A stretch of 27,762 bases of DNA from Ktedonobacteraceae bacterium (lineage in GTDB: Bacteria; Chloroflexota; Ktedonobacteria; Ktedonobacterales; Ktedonobacteraceae), in contig JADBKA010000040.1 in the NCBI GenBank assembly GCA_014896635.1, positions 1-27,762 of the forward strand. Reading direction: 5' to 3'. Positions 1-8,162 of the stretch are shown here, one piece after another. Made by a program: the position numbers and the translations under genes. Every line of letters starts with the position of its first letter. The first letter of the stretch is position 1. The notes under the pieces are model-generated. The model made no database searches, was not told the origin of the DNA, and was given only the letters and a program-made list of their open reading frames with translations.

Positions 1-175
1 AGCTGTACGTGGCTATGCCGCCGGCATCGTTGCCGGCATTGGCGGCAACCAGACCGGGTCCCAGGAAAGCCAGCACCCTGAGAAGCGGCGAAGAACGAAT
101 GGCGCGAAAAAGCATTCCAATCCCTACCGGGCTTAATGGACCATACCGCTTTTTTCCCCTCTTCTTCTGGCTCAC
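1..175 (-). CDS. Nramp-like divalent metal transporter, N-terminal fragment
   Basis: The minus strand encodes 58 residues that run off the window edge. A basic, Lys/Arg-rich N-terminus is followed by the segment FLGPGLVAANAGNDAGGIAT. This matches the first transmembrane helix of Nramp-type proton-coupled metal transporters, whose helix 1 carries the conserved Asp/Asn-Asp-Pro/Ala-Gly metal-binding motif; here it reads GNDAGG. I chose a GTG start because GAGGGAG lies just upstream with suitable spacing; an internal ATG 22 codons later is possible. The family moves Mn2+, Fe2+ or Mg2+ across the cytoplasmic membrane. The DAGG form resembles the NRMT-like/Nramp-related branch more than classic MntH (DPGN), so the metal cannot be named. 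It follows cinA on the same strand after about 165 bp. Confidence 0.7.
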   Translation of the reverse strand, partial: MSQKKRGKKRYGPLSPVGIGMLFRAIRSSPLLRVLAFLGPGLVAANAGNDAGGIATYS

Positions 176-313
176 AATCTCCCTCTTGTCAGGGCAAATT
201 CGACTTAGTTTCAATCGCCATTGGGCTTGATGGGCCACTCCGACTGCCGCGTCTCCAGTGTAGCATGAGAGGCCGATCCAGTCAAGCTTCGCGCACATCG
301 CTTTTCCCCATCC

Positions 314-336
314 CTGCCTTGCCTGGCAAGCGGCAG
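314..336 (-). terminator. possible hairpin after cinA
   Basis: An imperfect inverted repeat (outer arms CTGCC/GGCAG, inner arms TTGC/GCAA) lies just past the cinA stop codon. No uridine tract follows on the minus strand, so intrinsic termination is uncertain. It could also be a processing or pausing hairpin between cinA and the Nramp gene. Confidence 0.3.
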
Positions 337-341
337 AGGAA

Positions 342-1583
342 CTATACAGGCTTCAGCGTCCCTTCGAGATAGCGCCTGAGCAGATTAAGCGCCGCGAGCA
401 CTGCCAGGCGCTTGTTATCACTGCGACTGGCGCGCCAGCTCGCGCCTTCCTGCGCGACAACACCCGCCGGTCCCTCAACCGCCATATAGACGGTGCCAAC
501 GGGCTTGCCTTCCTGCGTGTCAGGACCGGCCACCCCCGTGATGCCAATACCAAAATCAGTGCCGAGCGCCTGCCGGATAGCATGCGCCATCGCCCGCGCC
601 GTCTCCTCGCTGACTGCGCCGTGCTGCTCCAGAATCTCCTGTGGCACGCCCATCTGTGCCTTCATGGCGGCGCTGTAGGTCACAAAACCACCAGTAAAAT
701 AGGTGGAACTGCCGCTTACATCGGTAATCGTGCTGGCAAGCAGCCCGCCGGTGAGCGATTCCATGACAGCGAGCGTCTGCCCGCGCTCCCGTAGCAAGAC
801 GCCCACCCGCTCCGCCAGTGTCTCTTTATCGACGCCAAAAATAGCGTCGCCGAGCACCTGCCGCACCTGCTGCTCCATTTGCGAGACCAGCCGTTCCGCC
901 TCTTCTCTACTGCTGGCTTTAGCAGTGATGCGCACATCAACGGCATCAGCTTTGGCATAGGTGGCAATAGTCGGATTGGTATTGCGGGTGAGCGCGCCGA
1001 GATACTCTTCAACCGTCGATTCGCCCAGGCCGGAGACGCGCAAAATACGAGTAAAGATCAGGCCGCCAGCATAAGCTTCAAGACGTGGCACGGCCTGCTC
1101 TTCCCACATGCGGTACATCTCGCGCGGCACGCCGGGCATGGCAACAATGATGTGGCCCTCTTTCTCCACCCACCAGCCGGGCGCGGTTCCTACCGGATTC
1201 GGCAGGCTGCGCGCCGAAGGGATCAGCGTCGCCTGCTTCAGATTGCGCTCCGCCATCGGAATGCCAGCATGTGCAAAACGCGAGCGTAGTGTCGCTTCCA
1301 GTTCCGCGTCAATCACCATCGTCTCGCCAAGCAGCGTACTGATCGCCTCTCGCGCCAGATCATCTTCGGTCGGGCCAAGCCCTCCCGTCATAATGATCAG
1401 TTCCGAACGTTGCCATGCCCGCCTGAGCGTCTCAACGATGCGCTCCAGGTTGTCTCCTACCTGCGAGACATAATAGAGATCAATACCAAGCGCCGCCAGA
1501 CTACGGGCAAGATAGGTCGCGTTCGTGTCACTGATATGGCCAAGCAGCAACTCTGTGCCACAAGATAGTATCTCAGCACGCAT
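342..1583 (-). CDS. cinA: CinA-like protein (MoCF domain plus nicotinamide-nucleotide amidase)
   Basis: This is a 413-residue, full-length CinA. The N-terminal MoCF-biosynthesis-like domain (about residues 1-170) carries MTGGLGPTEDD at 66-75. The C-terminal NMN deamidase domain (about 255-410) carries ESLTGG at 275-280, the STYFTGGFVTYSAAMK stretch and GIGITGVAGPD. These proteins hydrolyse nicotinamide mononucleotide to nicotinate mononucleotide in pyridine-nucleotide salvage; the N-terminal domain can act as an ADP-ribose pyrophosphatase. The common ESCTGG motif has Leu in place of Cys; the Ser is kept. The start is fixed by AGGAGG six bases upstream of ATG; an open frame continues 68 codons further up but is not credible coding. 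It is transcribed away from nrdJ. Cytosolic. Confidence 0.93.
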   Translation of the reverse strand: MRAEILSCGTELLLGHISDTNATYLARSLAALGIDLYYVSQVGDNLERIVETLRRAWQRSELIIMTGGLGPTEDDLAREAISTLLGETMVIDAELEATLRSRFAHAGIPMAERNLKQATLIPSARSLPNPVGTAPGWWVEKEGHIIVAMPGVPREMYRMWEEQAVPRLEAYAGGLIFTRILRVSGLGESTVEEYLGALTRNTNPTIATYAKADAVDVRITAKASSREEAERLVSQMEQQVRQVLGDAIFGVDKETLAERVGVLLRERGQTLAVMESLTGGLLASTITDVSGSSTYFTGGFVTYSAAMKAQMGVPQEILEQHGAVSEETARAMAHAIRQALGTDFGIGITGVAGPDTQEGKPVGTVYMAVEGPAGVVAQEGASWRASRSDNKRLAVLAALNLLRRYLEGTLKPV

Positions 1584-1668
1584 AAAATCCTCCTGGCAGA
1601 GGGACACACCATCCCTCCTGCATGTGATAGTACAGATCAGGCCGACTCTCTTTCCAGAGAACACGCCT

Positions 1669-1674
1669 ATTATA
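1669..1674 (-). promoter_or_regulatory. candidate -10 element for cinA
   Basis: The minus strand reads TATAAT about 86 bases upstream of the cinA start codon. The matching -35 region is weak (GTTTTG at 16 bases). Position and strand suit the cinA promoter. Confidence 0.35.
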
Positions 1675-1781
1675 TCCCAATATCCTTGAGCAAAACCTTC
1701 CTCACACGAAATAAGCAGCCGGAAACTTCCCCAGAAATGCTGTGGCAGATTTCCGCTGTCTATGCTATCATATGCTATCTC

Positions 1782-1828
1782 AATCAATATCTTGTGTCAA
1801 TTTTTTGGAAAACCACAATATATTGTGC
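1782..1828. promoter_or_regulatory. pair of NrdR-box-like operators
   Basis: Two 16-bp sites match the NrdR box (ACACWATATATWGTGT). The site at 1813-1828 has a perfect 14-bp palindrome CACAATATATTGTG and matches 14 of 16 positions; the site at 1782-1797 matches 13 of 16, with an intact GTGT half. Their starts are exactly 31 bp apart, the roughly three-helical-turn spacing known for cooperative NrdR binding in front of ribonucleotide reductase genes. They lie directly upstream of the candidate nrdJ promoter. NrdR represses when (d)ATP is plentiful. The assignment rests on motif, spacing and the downstream gene; no nrdR gene is in the window. Confidence 0.75.
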
Positions 1829-1836
1829 CAAAAAGG

Positions 1837-1865
1837 TTGTTTTTGGCGTTCTTTCCGAGTATACT
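1837..1865 (+). promoter_or_regulatory. candidate nrdJ promoter
   Basis: TTGTTT (-35) and TATACT (-10) are separated by 17 bases, just downstream of the NrdR-like boxes. Transcription from here would give a leader of roughly 110 bases before the nrdJ start codon. Confidence 0.5.
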
Positions 1866-1979
1866 GGGTTGTGGAAAGCCTGATCACACTGAACAACAAA
1901 ACAGCTACCCGACCCATAACACAGTGCAGCCAGCTCTGTGGATGTCCTAAAAAAAGAAAAAGAGAAGGAGCGACCAGCA

Positions 1980-4900
1980 ATGGTAGAACAGCAAGCACAC
2001 TCTGCTCAGACCGCCGCCGATACACAGAAGATGACTCAACTCGAAGGAATCCGCCAGAAGGTTTTCATAGACAGGTACTCTCTGAAAGACGCTTCCGGCC
2101 AGCCGCTGGAACACTACCCGGAACAGACGTGGAGCCGCGTTGCACGTGGCATCGCAGCGATAGAACAGACCGAAGAGAAGCGAGCCGAGTGGGAGAAGCG
2201 ATTCTATGATGCGCTCTCCGACTTCAAGTTCGTACCCGGCGGGCGCATCCTGGCCGGCGCCGGCTCCGGCCACGCCGTGACATACTATAATTGTATGCCA
2301 CCCGATCAGGAAGTGCTTACAGCAGAAGGCTATCGCCCAATCTCAGAAATCAAGATTGGTGATCAGGTAGTAACCCACCGCAATCGCCTTCGCCGAGTCC
2401 TGCATAAGTTCGAGCGCGAGACTGATGAACCACTCTACATCATCCGACCAAAGAAAATTGGCTACGATGATCTCCGCCTGACAGGCGACCACAAAGTATA
2501 TATTATCCGCTCCGAGTGGGTGAATACACATAAATCCCGTGATGGGCTGCGCTTGCAGCATGAGCCGGATTGGATTCCTGCTAAAGAAGTTAAGCCGGGC
2601 GATTTTGTTGCTGTTGCACATAATGCCGAGGTAACCCCCCCAGAAATTATTCATCTTCAGGACCACATTTCGGGATATGAAACGAAGGATGGCGAACTCT
2701 TTAAAGCAACAACGCGCGGTTATCATGGTTATGTATCAGATTGGGGAACACATTACAAGATTCAAGATCGTCTGGTGCTCGATGGTGATTTGTGCTATCT
2801 GTTCGGACGCTGGCTCGGTGATGGGTGCGTAACTCATCGCACAGGCACAGATATTCCATCTGGGATCAGAATTGTTTTTTCCCTGGATGAGCAGAAAGAG
2901 GCTGTAGAGATCGCGCGAATCATCGAAGCCAAGTTTGGCATCGAGCCTTCCATTAAGTTGAGTAGTACGGAACGCTGGTATGACCTGTGGGTGAATTCTA
3001 TGCCCCTTGGAGAGTTCTTTAAGGCTTTTCTCGGCTGCTACAGCTATAACAAGTGCATTCCTGACCAACTGATGCATTTGCCTGCTGAGTTCACCCTGGA
3101 ATTGTTGCGTGGATTATTCAGTGCCAATGGCTACGTATCTGGTAACAGACTCGGCATAGTGTTATCGAATCGGGTTCTTACTGTCCAAATCCACCAACTT
3201 CTCCTCCGAATGGGATACTTATTCTCGATTCGAGAGAACACACATCGTTTAGGAAGCGTGCCTGCATACCGTATTCAGGCCACGGCAAATGAGTGCGCTC
3301 CGCTCTTTGAACGGTTTTTTGGTGTTCAAGCTCCAGAGTCTGGAATCGATTTCAAACAATATATTAAATACGATAACCTCAGGTGGGTGCGAATTGATGA
3401 AATTGCTATTGAAGACTACTCAGGCGTCGTACTGGACATCGAAGTTGAAGAAGATCACTCATTCATTTCAGCCGGTGTCGTAGTCTCAAACTGCTTCGTG
3501 ATACCTTCTCCCGAAGACAGCCGCCAGGGCATTCTCGACAACCTGAAGATCATGACGGAGATCATGGCGCGCGGCGGCGGCGTCGGCATCAACCTCTCCA
3601 GCCTGCGCCCGCGCGGTTCCTACATCAGAACGGTCAACGGCACGGCCTCTGGTCCCTGCTCCTGGGCGCAGTTGTACTCAGTAGCGACGGGAGATGTAAT
3701 ACAGCAAGGCGGCTGCTTCGGTCCTGCTGAACGCATTGCTACGGATAAAGGTTTGATCCCGGCAAAAGAGTTGGCGGATCGCCTGGACGCCGGGGAGGCA
3801 ATTCAAGCGCAGACGCACAAAGGACTACGCCCTATCACTTACGCCTTCCGCAACGGAATCAAAGATCTCTATGAAGTAACCACAAGTCGAGGTTATCGCA
3901 CGCGTGTAACCCTGGATCACAAAATAGGGGTTTTGCGAGACGGTGAGATTGTTACCATTCCCTTGCGCGAACTTGAAGAGGGGGATGAAATCCTGCTGCT
4001 GCTAGGAGAGGGGATGAAGCACGATATGCCATTAGTGCCGCTTTCATCCAGCCCCTATACCCGCTCCAAGATGAGCACAACACTCAACGAGCAAGTGATC
4101 TTACCAACTCATCTGACGCCAGAGCTGGCCTATGTGTTAGGTTACGCCTACGGCGATGGCTATGTAATCCAGGGCAAGAAAGTCACCTGGCGAGACGAAA
4201 AGGGCCTTTCCTTCGCCGTGGCAGATACACAGCCTGATGTCCGGGAGCGTCTCGTTACGTCTCTTAGAAAGCTGTTCTCTGTTGAACCTGTAGTATACCC
4301 TGGCGATGGAGCATGCAGCAACGTCAGAATCTATTCGCGCATGGTAGTGGAATGGCTACAAGAAACAGGCTTGCTCAAGCAAAAATCTGATGCAGTTCGT
4401 GTGCCGGAGGCCATTTTCCGTTCGCCGGCGGCAGTAGTCGGCGCATTTCTTACCGGCTATTTCGATGCCGATGGCTGTGATCGAGGTCGCAAAGGGGGTT
4501 ACGGCTTTGATAGCATCAGTCGTGCTATGTTAGAGGATATCCAGCAGCTTTTGCTCGCTAATGGTATCGTTTCGCATATCCATAAGCAGGATCGTAGTTT
4601 GCAAGGCTGGCAGCACATCTACCGCCTTATCATCACAGGAGCGCAATTCAAAGAGCGTTTCAGCAAACTCGTCTCCAGCAGCAAGGATAAACTGCGGGAA
4701 GGATATCGCAGTCACCGCCTCAACTATCCGATGGAGGTATGGAGCAAGCTAGGTATACCGGGTCGCTACTATCAAGGGCTTTTCGACTCGACGAAAGAGC
4801 GCGTATCACACTATGCCTTGCTACGTGTACGTGAGCGCGTTCTTGCAGCAGGCGGAGTAGCAATGGTCGAGCGGCTCGATGCTCTGCTGGGAGTGCTCCC

Positions 4901-7900
4901 CGATGCGGTCATCTCTATTACGCCTCTGGGACCTTCGGAAGTCTTCGACTTTGAGGTGGATGATGTCCACTTGCTCTCCGGTGGTGGAATTTATACATCT
5001 AACAGCCGGCGCGGCGCTTTAATGCTTATGCTGGATGACACGCATCCTGATATCGAAGAGTTCATCACGGTCAAGCGCACACCGGGCAAGATCGAGCACG
5101 CCAATCTCTCCGTCTGCATCTCCGACGCCTTCATGCAGGCCGTCAAGGACGATGCCGACTGGAAACTGACCTGGCAGGGCGAGGTGAAAAAGACGGTACG
5201 CGCACGCGATCTGTGGAATCTGATCTGCACGTCGGCCTGGGAGTCGGCGGAGCCGGGTGTGGTGTTCATAGATCGCTACAATAAAGAGTCGAATACATGG
5301 TATTACGAGAATATCAGGTGTGTGAACCCATGCGTCACTGGCGATACTTTGATCTACACAGAGCAGGGATTGATTCCTGCTGCTGAACTGGCAGAATCCG
5401 GGTTGCCTGTTACTGTTGTGTCGCAGGATGTAACGATCAAGGATCTGGCGCTGGCTGGTCACGTAGCGAGCGAATCGCAGACCACAGTAATCTCATCTAC
5501 GACGCAGATGCGACAGGCAAGTCATGTCTTCCCAACCGGTGTTAAGCCGGTATTCCGGCTCCAGACAAAGGAGGGATATACAGTACGGCTCACTTCCGAC
5601 CACAGGGTTCTCACAAGTAAAGGATGGAAAGCCGCCGAAGAACTTGTTACCGGAGAGAAAATTGTGTTACTCAACGGCGAGGGTGGTTTCGGCAAAATCG
5701 GAAGCGCTGACCTGGGAATGGTACTCGGCTGGCTTGTCGGAGACGGATATATCAACCTCAGACAGCAAGGTAGCGTCGTTCTTCGCTTCTTTGGGAAAGA
5801 AAGGAAGCTAGCTCCACAGTTTGCAGAGGCAATCAATCGTCTTGTTGCTGCCCCAGAGGCAAATCAAGGGCAACGACTGTATCCCGTAGGCGTAATAGAC
5901 ATTCGTGATCAAGACGAATCGCGAGTCGAATCCATGCGATTGCTTCGCCTGATTGATCCAGAGCTGCTTATAAACAAGCTACGAGTGCCGTCTTCTGTAC
6001 TACGTGGATCGCGTGAGATGCAAAGAGCTTTCCTCTCGGCACTCTTCACAGCCGATGGAACAATAGAAGGGAAAAACCCCAAAAATGGAGTAAATATTCG
6101 CCTTGCTTCAACTCATCTTTCTCTACTTAGAGAGGTTCAAAAGCTGCTTCTCAATTTTGGTATAGCCTCAAGAATCATGGAGGAGCAACGACCAGCAGGT
6201 ACACGCACACTTCCTGATGGAAAGGGAGGAAGCGCACAGTATGTATGCCGGGCCGATCATGAATTAATGATTTCGCGTTCTAGCGTGAGAGTGTTTGCAG
6301 AAAAGATCGGCTTCCTTACCGAAGAAAAGCAAAATCGACTCCAGGAGGGGCTTTCCAGTTACCAAAATGGATTGCATGCCGAAAGCTTTCTTGCGACCTT
6401 TGATACTCTTATCCCCGATGGTGAAGAGATGGTCTATGACTTGAGCGAACCAGAAATGCATCTTTTCTCAGGAAATGGTCTTATTCTCCATAATTGTGGT
6501 GAGCAGGGTTTGCCGCCCTGGGGAGTTTGCAACCTCGGCGCGCTCAACCTCTCGTCCTTCGTGCAGCATGGGCAGATGGATTACGACCAGCTCGCAGAGG
6601 TCAGCAAGGTTGCCATGCGCTTCCTCGATAACGTCGTCGATGCTAACGAATACTTCTTTGAAGAGAACAGAGAGGCGCAGCTCGGCACGCGCCGCACCGG
6701 TCTAGGGACGATGGGCCTCGCCGATGCGCTGATCAAAATGAAGATCGCCTACGGCAGCGAGGAATCTCTGCCGGTCATCGAGCGCATCTACAGCACCATC
6801 CGCGATGCCGCCTACGAAGCCTCGTCAGATATCGCCGCCGAGAAAGGCCCGTTCCCTCGCTTTGAGCGCGACAAATATATGCAGGGCCGCTTTATCAAGC
6901 GCCTGCCGAAACATATCCAGGAGAAGATCAGGAAGCAAGGTATTCGCAACGCCGTGCTGCTCACCCAGGCGCCCACCGGTACGACCAGCCTGTTCGCCGG
7001 CGTCAGTTCCGGTATCGAGCCGGTCTACGATTTCGCCATGATCCGCCGCGACCGCACAGGCGAGCACATCCTGTATCATCCGCTGCTCCAGGAGTGGCGC
7101 GAGAAGCATCCCAACGAGCCAACACCATCCTACTTTGTCTCGTCGAAAGATCTCACGCCCGAAGAGCATGTGCGCGTCCAGGCAACGATCCAGCGGTACA
7201 CCGACGCCAGCATCAGCAAGACCGTCAACGCGCCCAATAGCCACACCGTCGAGCAGGTACAGACGCTCTACCGCCTGGCCTATGAAACAGGCTGCAAGGG
7301 TATCACCTACTACCGCGATGGTTCCCGCGATGCCGTGCTGACACGCATCGCAGACGAGCAGAAGCAGGCACAAAAACAGGCCGCGCCAGAAGCGGTGATC
7401 GAACCTGTCACCTCGGTACAGCAGGGCATCAAACCGCTGCCGCCGGTCGTTCACGGCTATACACGCAAAGTGAAGGCGCCCGAAGGCACCACCAACATCA
7501 CGATTAACAGTGATGCGCAGGGTCCGTTAGAGGTCTTTATCAACGTGGGCAAGGCCGGTAGCGATATCGCGGCGATGGCCGAGGCGCTCGGTCGCCTGAT
7601 CTCGCTGAACCTGCGCATGCTCAGTCCGCTCTCACAGGTGGACCGCGCGCGCGAAATCGCCGAGCAGTTGCGCGGCATCGGTGGCAGCCGCTCTGTAGGC
7701 TTTGGTACACAGCAGGTGCGTTCGCTGCCGGACGCGGTCTCACGCGCGCTGGAGATGCACATAGAGTCGCTCCAGCCGAAAGAAGCGGAAGAAGAGACGC
7801 CAGAGCAGAACCACGAGACACATAACAGCGAGAGCGGCAAGAATCAGAAGAACAGTCACGAGGAGCATACCGGCCCTTTTGACTTGAGCCAGCTCAGCGT

Positions 7901-7994
7901 GACGGGCAATCTCTGCCCGCAGTGCGGCTGCAATACGATGGTGCATGAAGAAGGCTGCAAAAAGTGCTATACCTGCGGCTATAGCGAGTGCTAG
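1980..7994 (+). CDS. nrdJ: adenosylcobalamin-dependent class II ribonucleotide reductase with three inteins
   Basis: The 2004-residue precursor would leave about 786 residues after removal of three inteins. It reduces ribonucleotides to deoxyribonucleotides using adenosylcobalamin as radical generator, in the cytosol. The joined exteins read NCFVIPSP (first redox Cys), ARGGGVGINLSSLRPRG, QQGGSRRGALM, and NPCGEQGLPPWGVCNLG; the last holds the radical Cys, the catalytic Glu and, 11 residues on, the second redox Cys, as in Thermotoga NrdJ. PTGTTSLFAGVSSGIEP follows. A TSCPD-like domain (TTNITINSDAQGPLEVFI) and a Cys-rich tail (CPQCGC...CKKCYTCGYSEC) end the protein; the tail Cys probably carries electrons from thioredoxin. 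I chose the ATG preceded by AAGGAG (9 nt); an in-frame GTG at 1938 would add 14 Lys/Glu-rich residues. Probably NrdR-controlled. Confidence 0.95.
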   Translation: MVEQQAHSAQTAADTQKMTQLEGIRQKVFIDRYSLKDASGQPLEHYPEQTWSRVARGIAAIEQTEEKRAEWEKRFYDALSDFKFVPGGRILAGAGSGHAVTYYNCMPPDQEVLTAEGYRPISEIKIGDQVVTHRNRLRRVLHKFERETDEPLYIIRPKKIGYDDLRLTGDHKVYIIRSEWVNTHKSRDGLRLQHEPDWIPAKEVKPGDFVAVAHNAEVTPPEIIHLQDHISGYETKDGELFKATTRGYHGYVSDWGTHYKIQDRLVLDGDLCYLFGRWLGDGCVTHRTGTDIPSGIRIVFSLDEQKEAVEIARIIEAKFGIEPSIKLSSTERWYDLWVNSMPLGEFFKAFLGCYSYNKCIPDQLMHLPAEFTLELLRGLFSANGYVSGNRLGIVLSNRVLTVQIHQLLLRMGYLFSIRENTHRLGSVPAYRIQATANECAPLFERFFGVQAPESGIDFKQYIKYDNLRWVRIDEIAIEDYSGVVLDIEVEEDHSFISAGVVVSNCFVIPSPEDSRQGILDNLKIMTEIMARGGGVGINLSSLRPRGSYIRTVNGTASGPCSWAQLYSVATGDVIQQGGCFGPAERIATDKGLIPAKELADRLDAGEAIQAQTHKGLRPITYAFRNGIKDLYEVTTSRGYRTRVTLDHKIGVLRDGEIVTIPLRELEEGDEILLLLGEGMKHDMPLVPLSSSPYTRSKMSTTLNEQVILPTHLTPELAYVLGYAYGDGYVIQGKKVTWRDEKGLSFAVADTQPDVRERLVTSLRKLFSVEPVVYPGDGACSNVRIYSRMVVEWLQETGLLKQKSDAVRVPEAIFRSPAAVVGAFLTGYFDADGCDRGRKGGYGFDSISRAMLEDIQQLLLANGIVSHIHKQDRSLQGWQHIYRLIITGAQFKERFSKLVSSSKDKLREGYRSHRLNYPMEVWSKLGIPGRYYQGLFDSTKERVSHYALLRVRERVLAAGGVAMVERLDALLGVLPDAVISITPLGPSEVFDFEVDDVHLLSGGGIYTSNSRRGALMLMLDDTHPDIEEFITVKRTPGKIEHANLSVCISDAFMQAVKDDADWKLTWQGEVKKTVRARDLWNLICTSAWESAEPGVVFIDRYNKESNTWYYENIRCVNPCVTGDTLIYTEQGLIPAAELAESGLPVTVVSQDVTIKDLALAGHVASESQTTVISSTTQMRQASHVFPTGVKPVFRLQTKEGYTVRLTSDHRVLTSKGWKAAEELVTGEKIVLLNGEGGFGKIGSADLGMVLGWLVGDGYINLRQQGSVVLRFFGKERKLAPQFAEAINRLVAAPEANQGQRLYPVGVIDIRDQDESRVESMRLLRLIDPELLINKLRVPSSVLRGSREMQRAFLSALFTADGTIEGKNPKNGVNIRLASTHLSLLREVQKLLLNFGIASRIMEEQRPAGTRTLPDGKGGSAQYVCRADHELMISRSSVRVFAEKIGFLTEEKQNRLQEGLSSYQNGLHAESFLATFDTLIPDGEEMVYDLSEPEMHLFSGNGLILHNCGEQGLPPWGVCNLGALNLSSFVQHGQMDYDQLAEVSKVAMRFLDNVVDANEYFFEENREAQLGTRRTGLGTMGLADALIKMKIAYGSEESLPVIERIYSTIRDAAYEASSDIAAEKGPFPRFERDKYMQGRFIKRLPKHIQEKIRKQGIRNAVLLTQAPTGTTSLFAGVSSGIEPVYDFAMIRRDRTGEHILYHPLLQEWREKHPNEPTPSYFVSSKDLTPEEHVRVQATIQRYTDASISKTVNAPNSHTVEQVQTLYRLAYETGCKGITYYRDGSRDAVLTRIADEQKQAQKQAAPEAVIEPVTSVQQGIKPLPPVVHGYTRKVKAPEGTTNITINSDAQGPLEVFINVGKAGSDIAAMAEALGRLISLNLRMLSPLSQVDRAREIAEQLRGIGGSRSVGFGTQQVRSLPDAVSRALEMHIESLQPKEAEEETPEQNHETHNSESGKNQKNSHEEHTGPFDLSQLSVTGNLCPQCGCNTMVHEEGCKKCYTCGYSEC
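2292..3491 (+). mobile_element. NrdJ intein 1 (400 aa, LAGLIDADG endonuclease)
   Basis: The intein starts at Cys (TYYN|CMPPDQ) and ends at Asn (VVVSN|CFVIP), so the +1 residue is the NrdJ redox cysteine. Splicing block A is CMPPDQEVLTAEG; block B is TGDH at 64-67; blocks F/G are LDIEVEEDHSF and VVVSN. The endonuclease core has motif 1 at 169-178 (YLFGRWLGDG, acidic Asp177) and motif 2 at 272-280 (LRGLFSANG). In motif 2 the usual catalytic Asp is Asn279. The penultimate residue is Ser instead of the usual His, a variant known from active inteins. The segment looks more A/T-rich than the flanking exteins. Confidence 0.93.
3714..5003 (+). mobile_element. NrdJ intein 2 (430 aa, LAGLIDADG endonuclease)
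   Basis: The intein lies between QQGG and SRRGALM, so its +1 residue is Ser. Block A is CFGPAERIATDKG, block B is TLDH at 66-69, block F is VFDFEVDDVHLL and the end is GIYTSN. Both endonuclease motifs keep their acidic residue: VLGYAYGDG (Asp148) and FLTGYFDADG at 245-254 (Asp253). The penultimate residue is Ser, not His. The insertion point lies in a loop conserved in class II reductases. Removal gives the family-typical QQGGSRRGA junction. Confidence 0.93.
5331..6494 (+). mobile_element. NrdJ intein 3 (388 aa, LAGLIDADG endonuclease)
   Basis: The intein sits between NP and CGEQ, directly before the catalytic radical cysteine, which serves as the +1 nucleophile. Block A is CVTGDTLIYTEQG, block B is TSDH at 88-91, block F is VYDLSEPEMHLF and the C-terminus is GLILHN with the canonical His-Asn pair. 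Endonuclease motifs VLGWLVGDG (Asp138) and FLSALFTADG (Asp242) both look intact. Of the three inteins this one has the most canonical set of splicing residues. Confidence 0.94.
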
Positions 7995-8022
7995 AGAGCA
8001 CACGCGGTCAATTCAGACAGAG

Positions 8023-8055
8023 GAGGTCCAGGAGGGTACTAGCTCTCCGGGCCTC
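8023..8055 (+). terminator. hairpin downstream of nrdJ
   Basis: GAGGTCC-A-GGAG pairs with CTCC-GGGCCTC (11 base pairs with one bulged A and one G-U pair) around a 10-base loop, about 30 bases after the nrdJ stop. No clear T tract follows, so it may be a terminator of the non-canonical kind or an mRNA-stabilising hairpin. Confidence 0.4.
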
Positions 8056-8121
8056 TCTCCACGTTGTGGACGAAGCGTTTGCTCTCTGCTGAAAAAGGAT
8101 ATGATCAGAAGATGAGAAGGG

Positions 8122-8151
8122 TTGACAGGAAGCGAGTCTTCAGTATATACT
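8122..8151 (+). promoter_or_regulatory. marR promoter, likely giving a leaderless mRNA
   Basis: A perfect -35 (TTGACA) and a good -10 (TATACT) are 18 bases apart. The expected start of transcription, about seven bases past the -10, coincides with the A of the marR ATG at 8158. No Shine-Dalgarno sequence precedes that ATG, which fits a leaderless transcript. Confidence 0.75.
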
Positions 8152-8162
8152 TCACATATGAA
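8151..8162. promoter_or_regulatory. candidate MarR operator over its own start
   Basis: The 12-mer TTCACATATGAA (arms TTCA/TGAA) overlaps the last base of the -10 and the start codon. It shares the 10-mer CACATATGAA with the right arm of the palindrome at 8621-8651, which suggests one regulator binds both, including itself in an autoregulatory loop. Confidence 0.5.

Noticed and set aside
9..372. Open frames on the plus strand at the left edge
   Set aside because: They overlap the minus-strand Nramp fragment and the cinA end; the minus-strand reading gives a recognisable transporter helix.
1584..1787. 68-codon N-terminal extension of cinA
   Set aside because: No family similarity, and a strong AGGAGG precedes the internal ATG where CinA proteins normally begin.
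6825..7454. 209-codon minus-strand ORF inside nrdJ
   Set aside because: It is a high-GC shadow of the NrdJ extein, which shows clear family motifs on the plus strand.
8122..8157. TTG start adding 12 residues to the MarR protein
   Set aside because: The TTG is part of a perfect -35 box with a -10 at 18 bases; a leaderless ATG start is more consistent.
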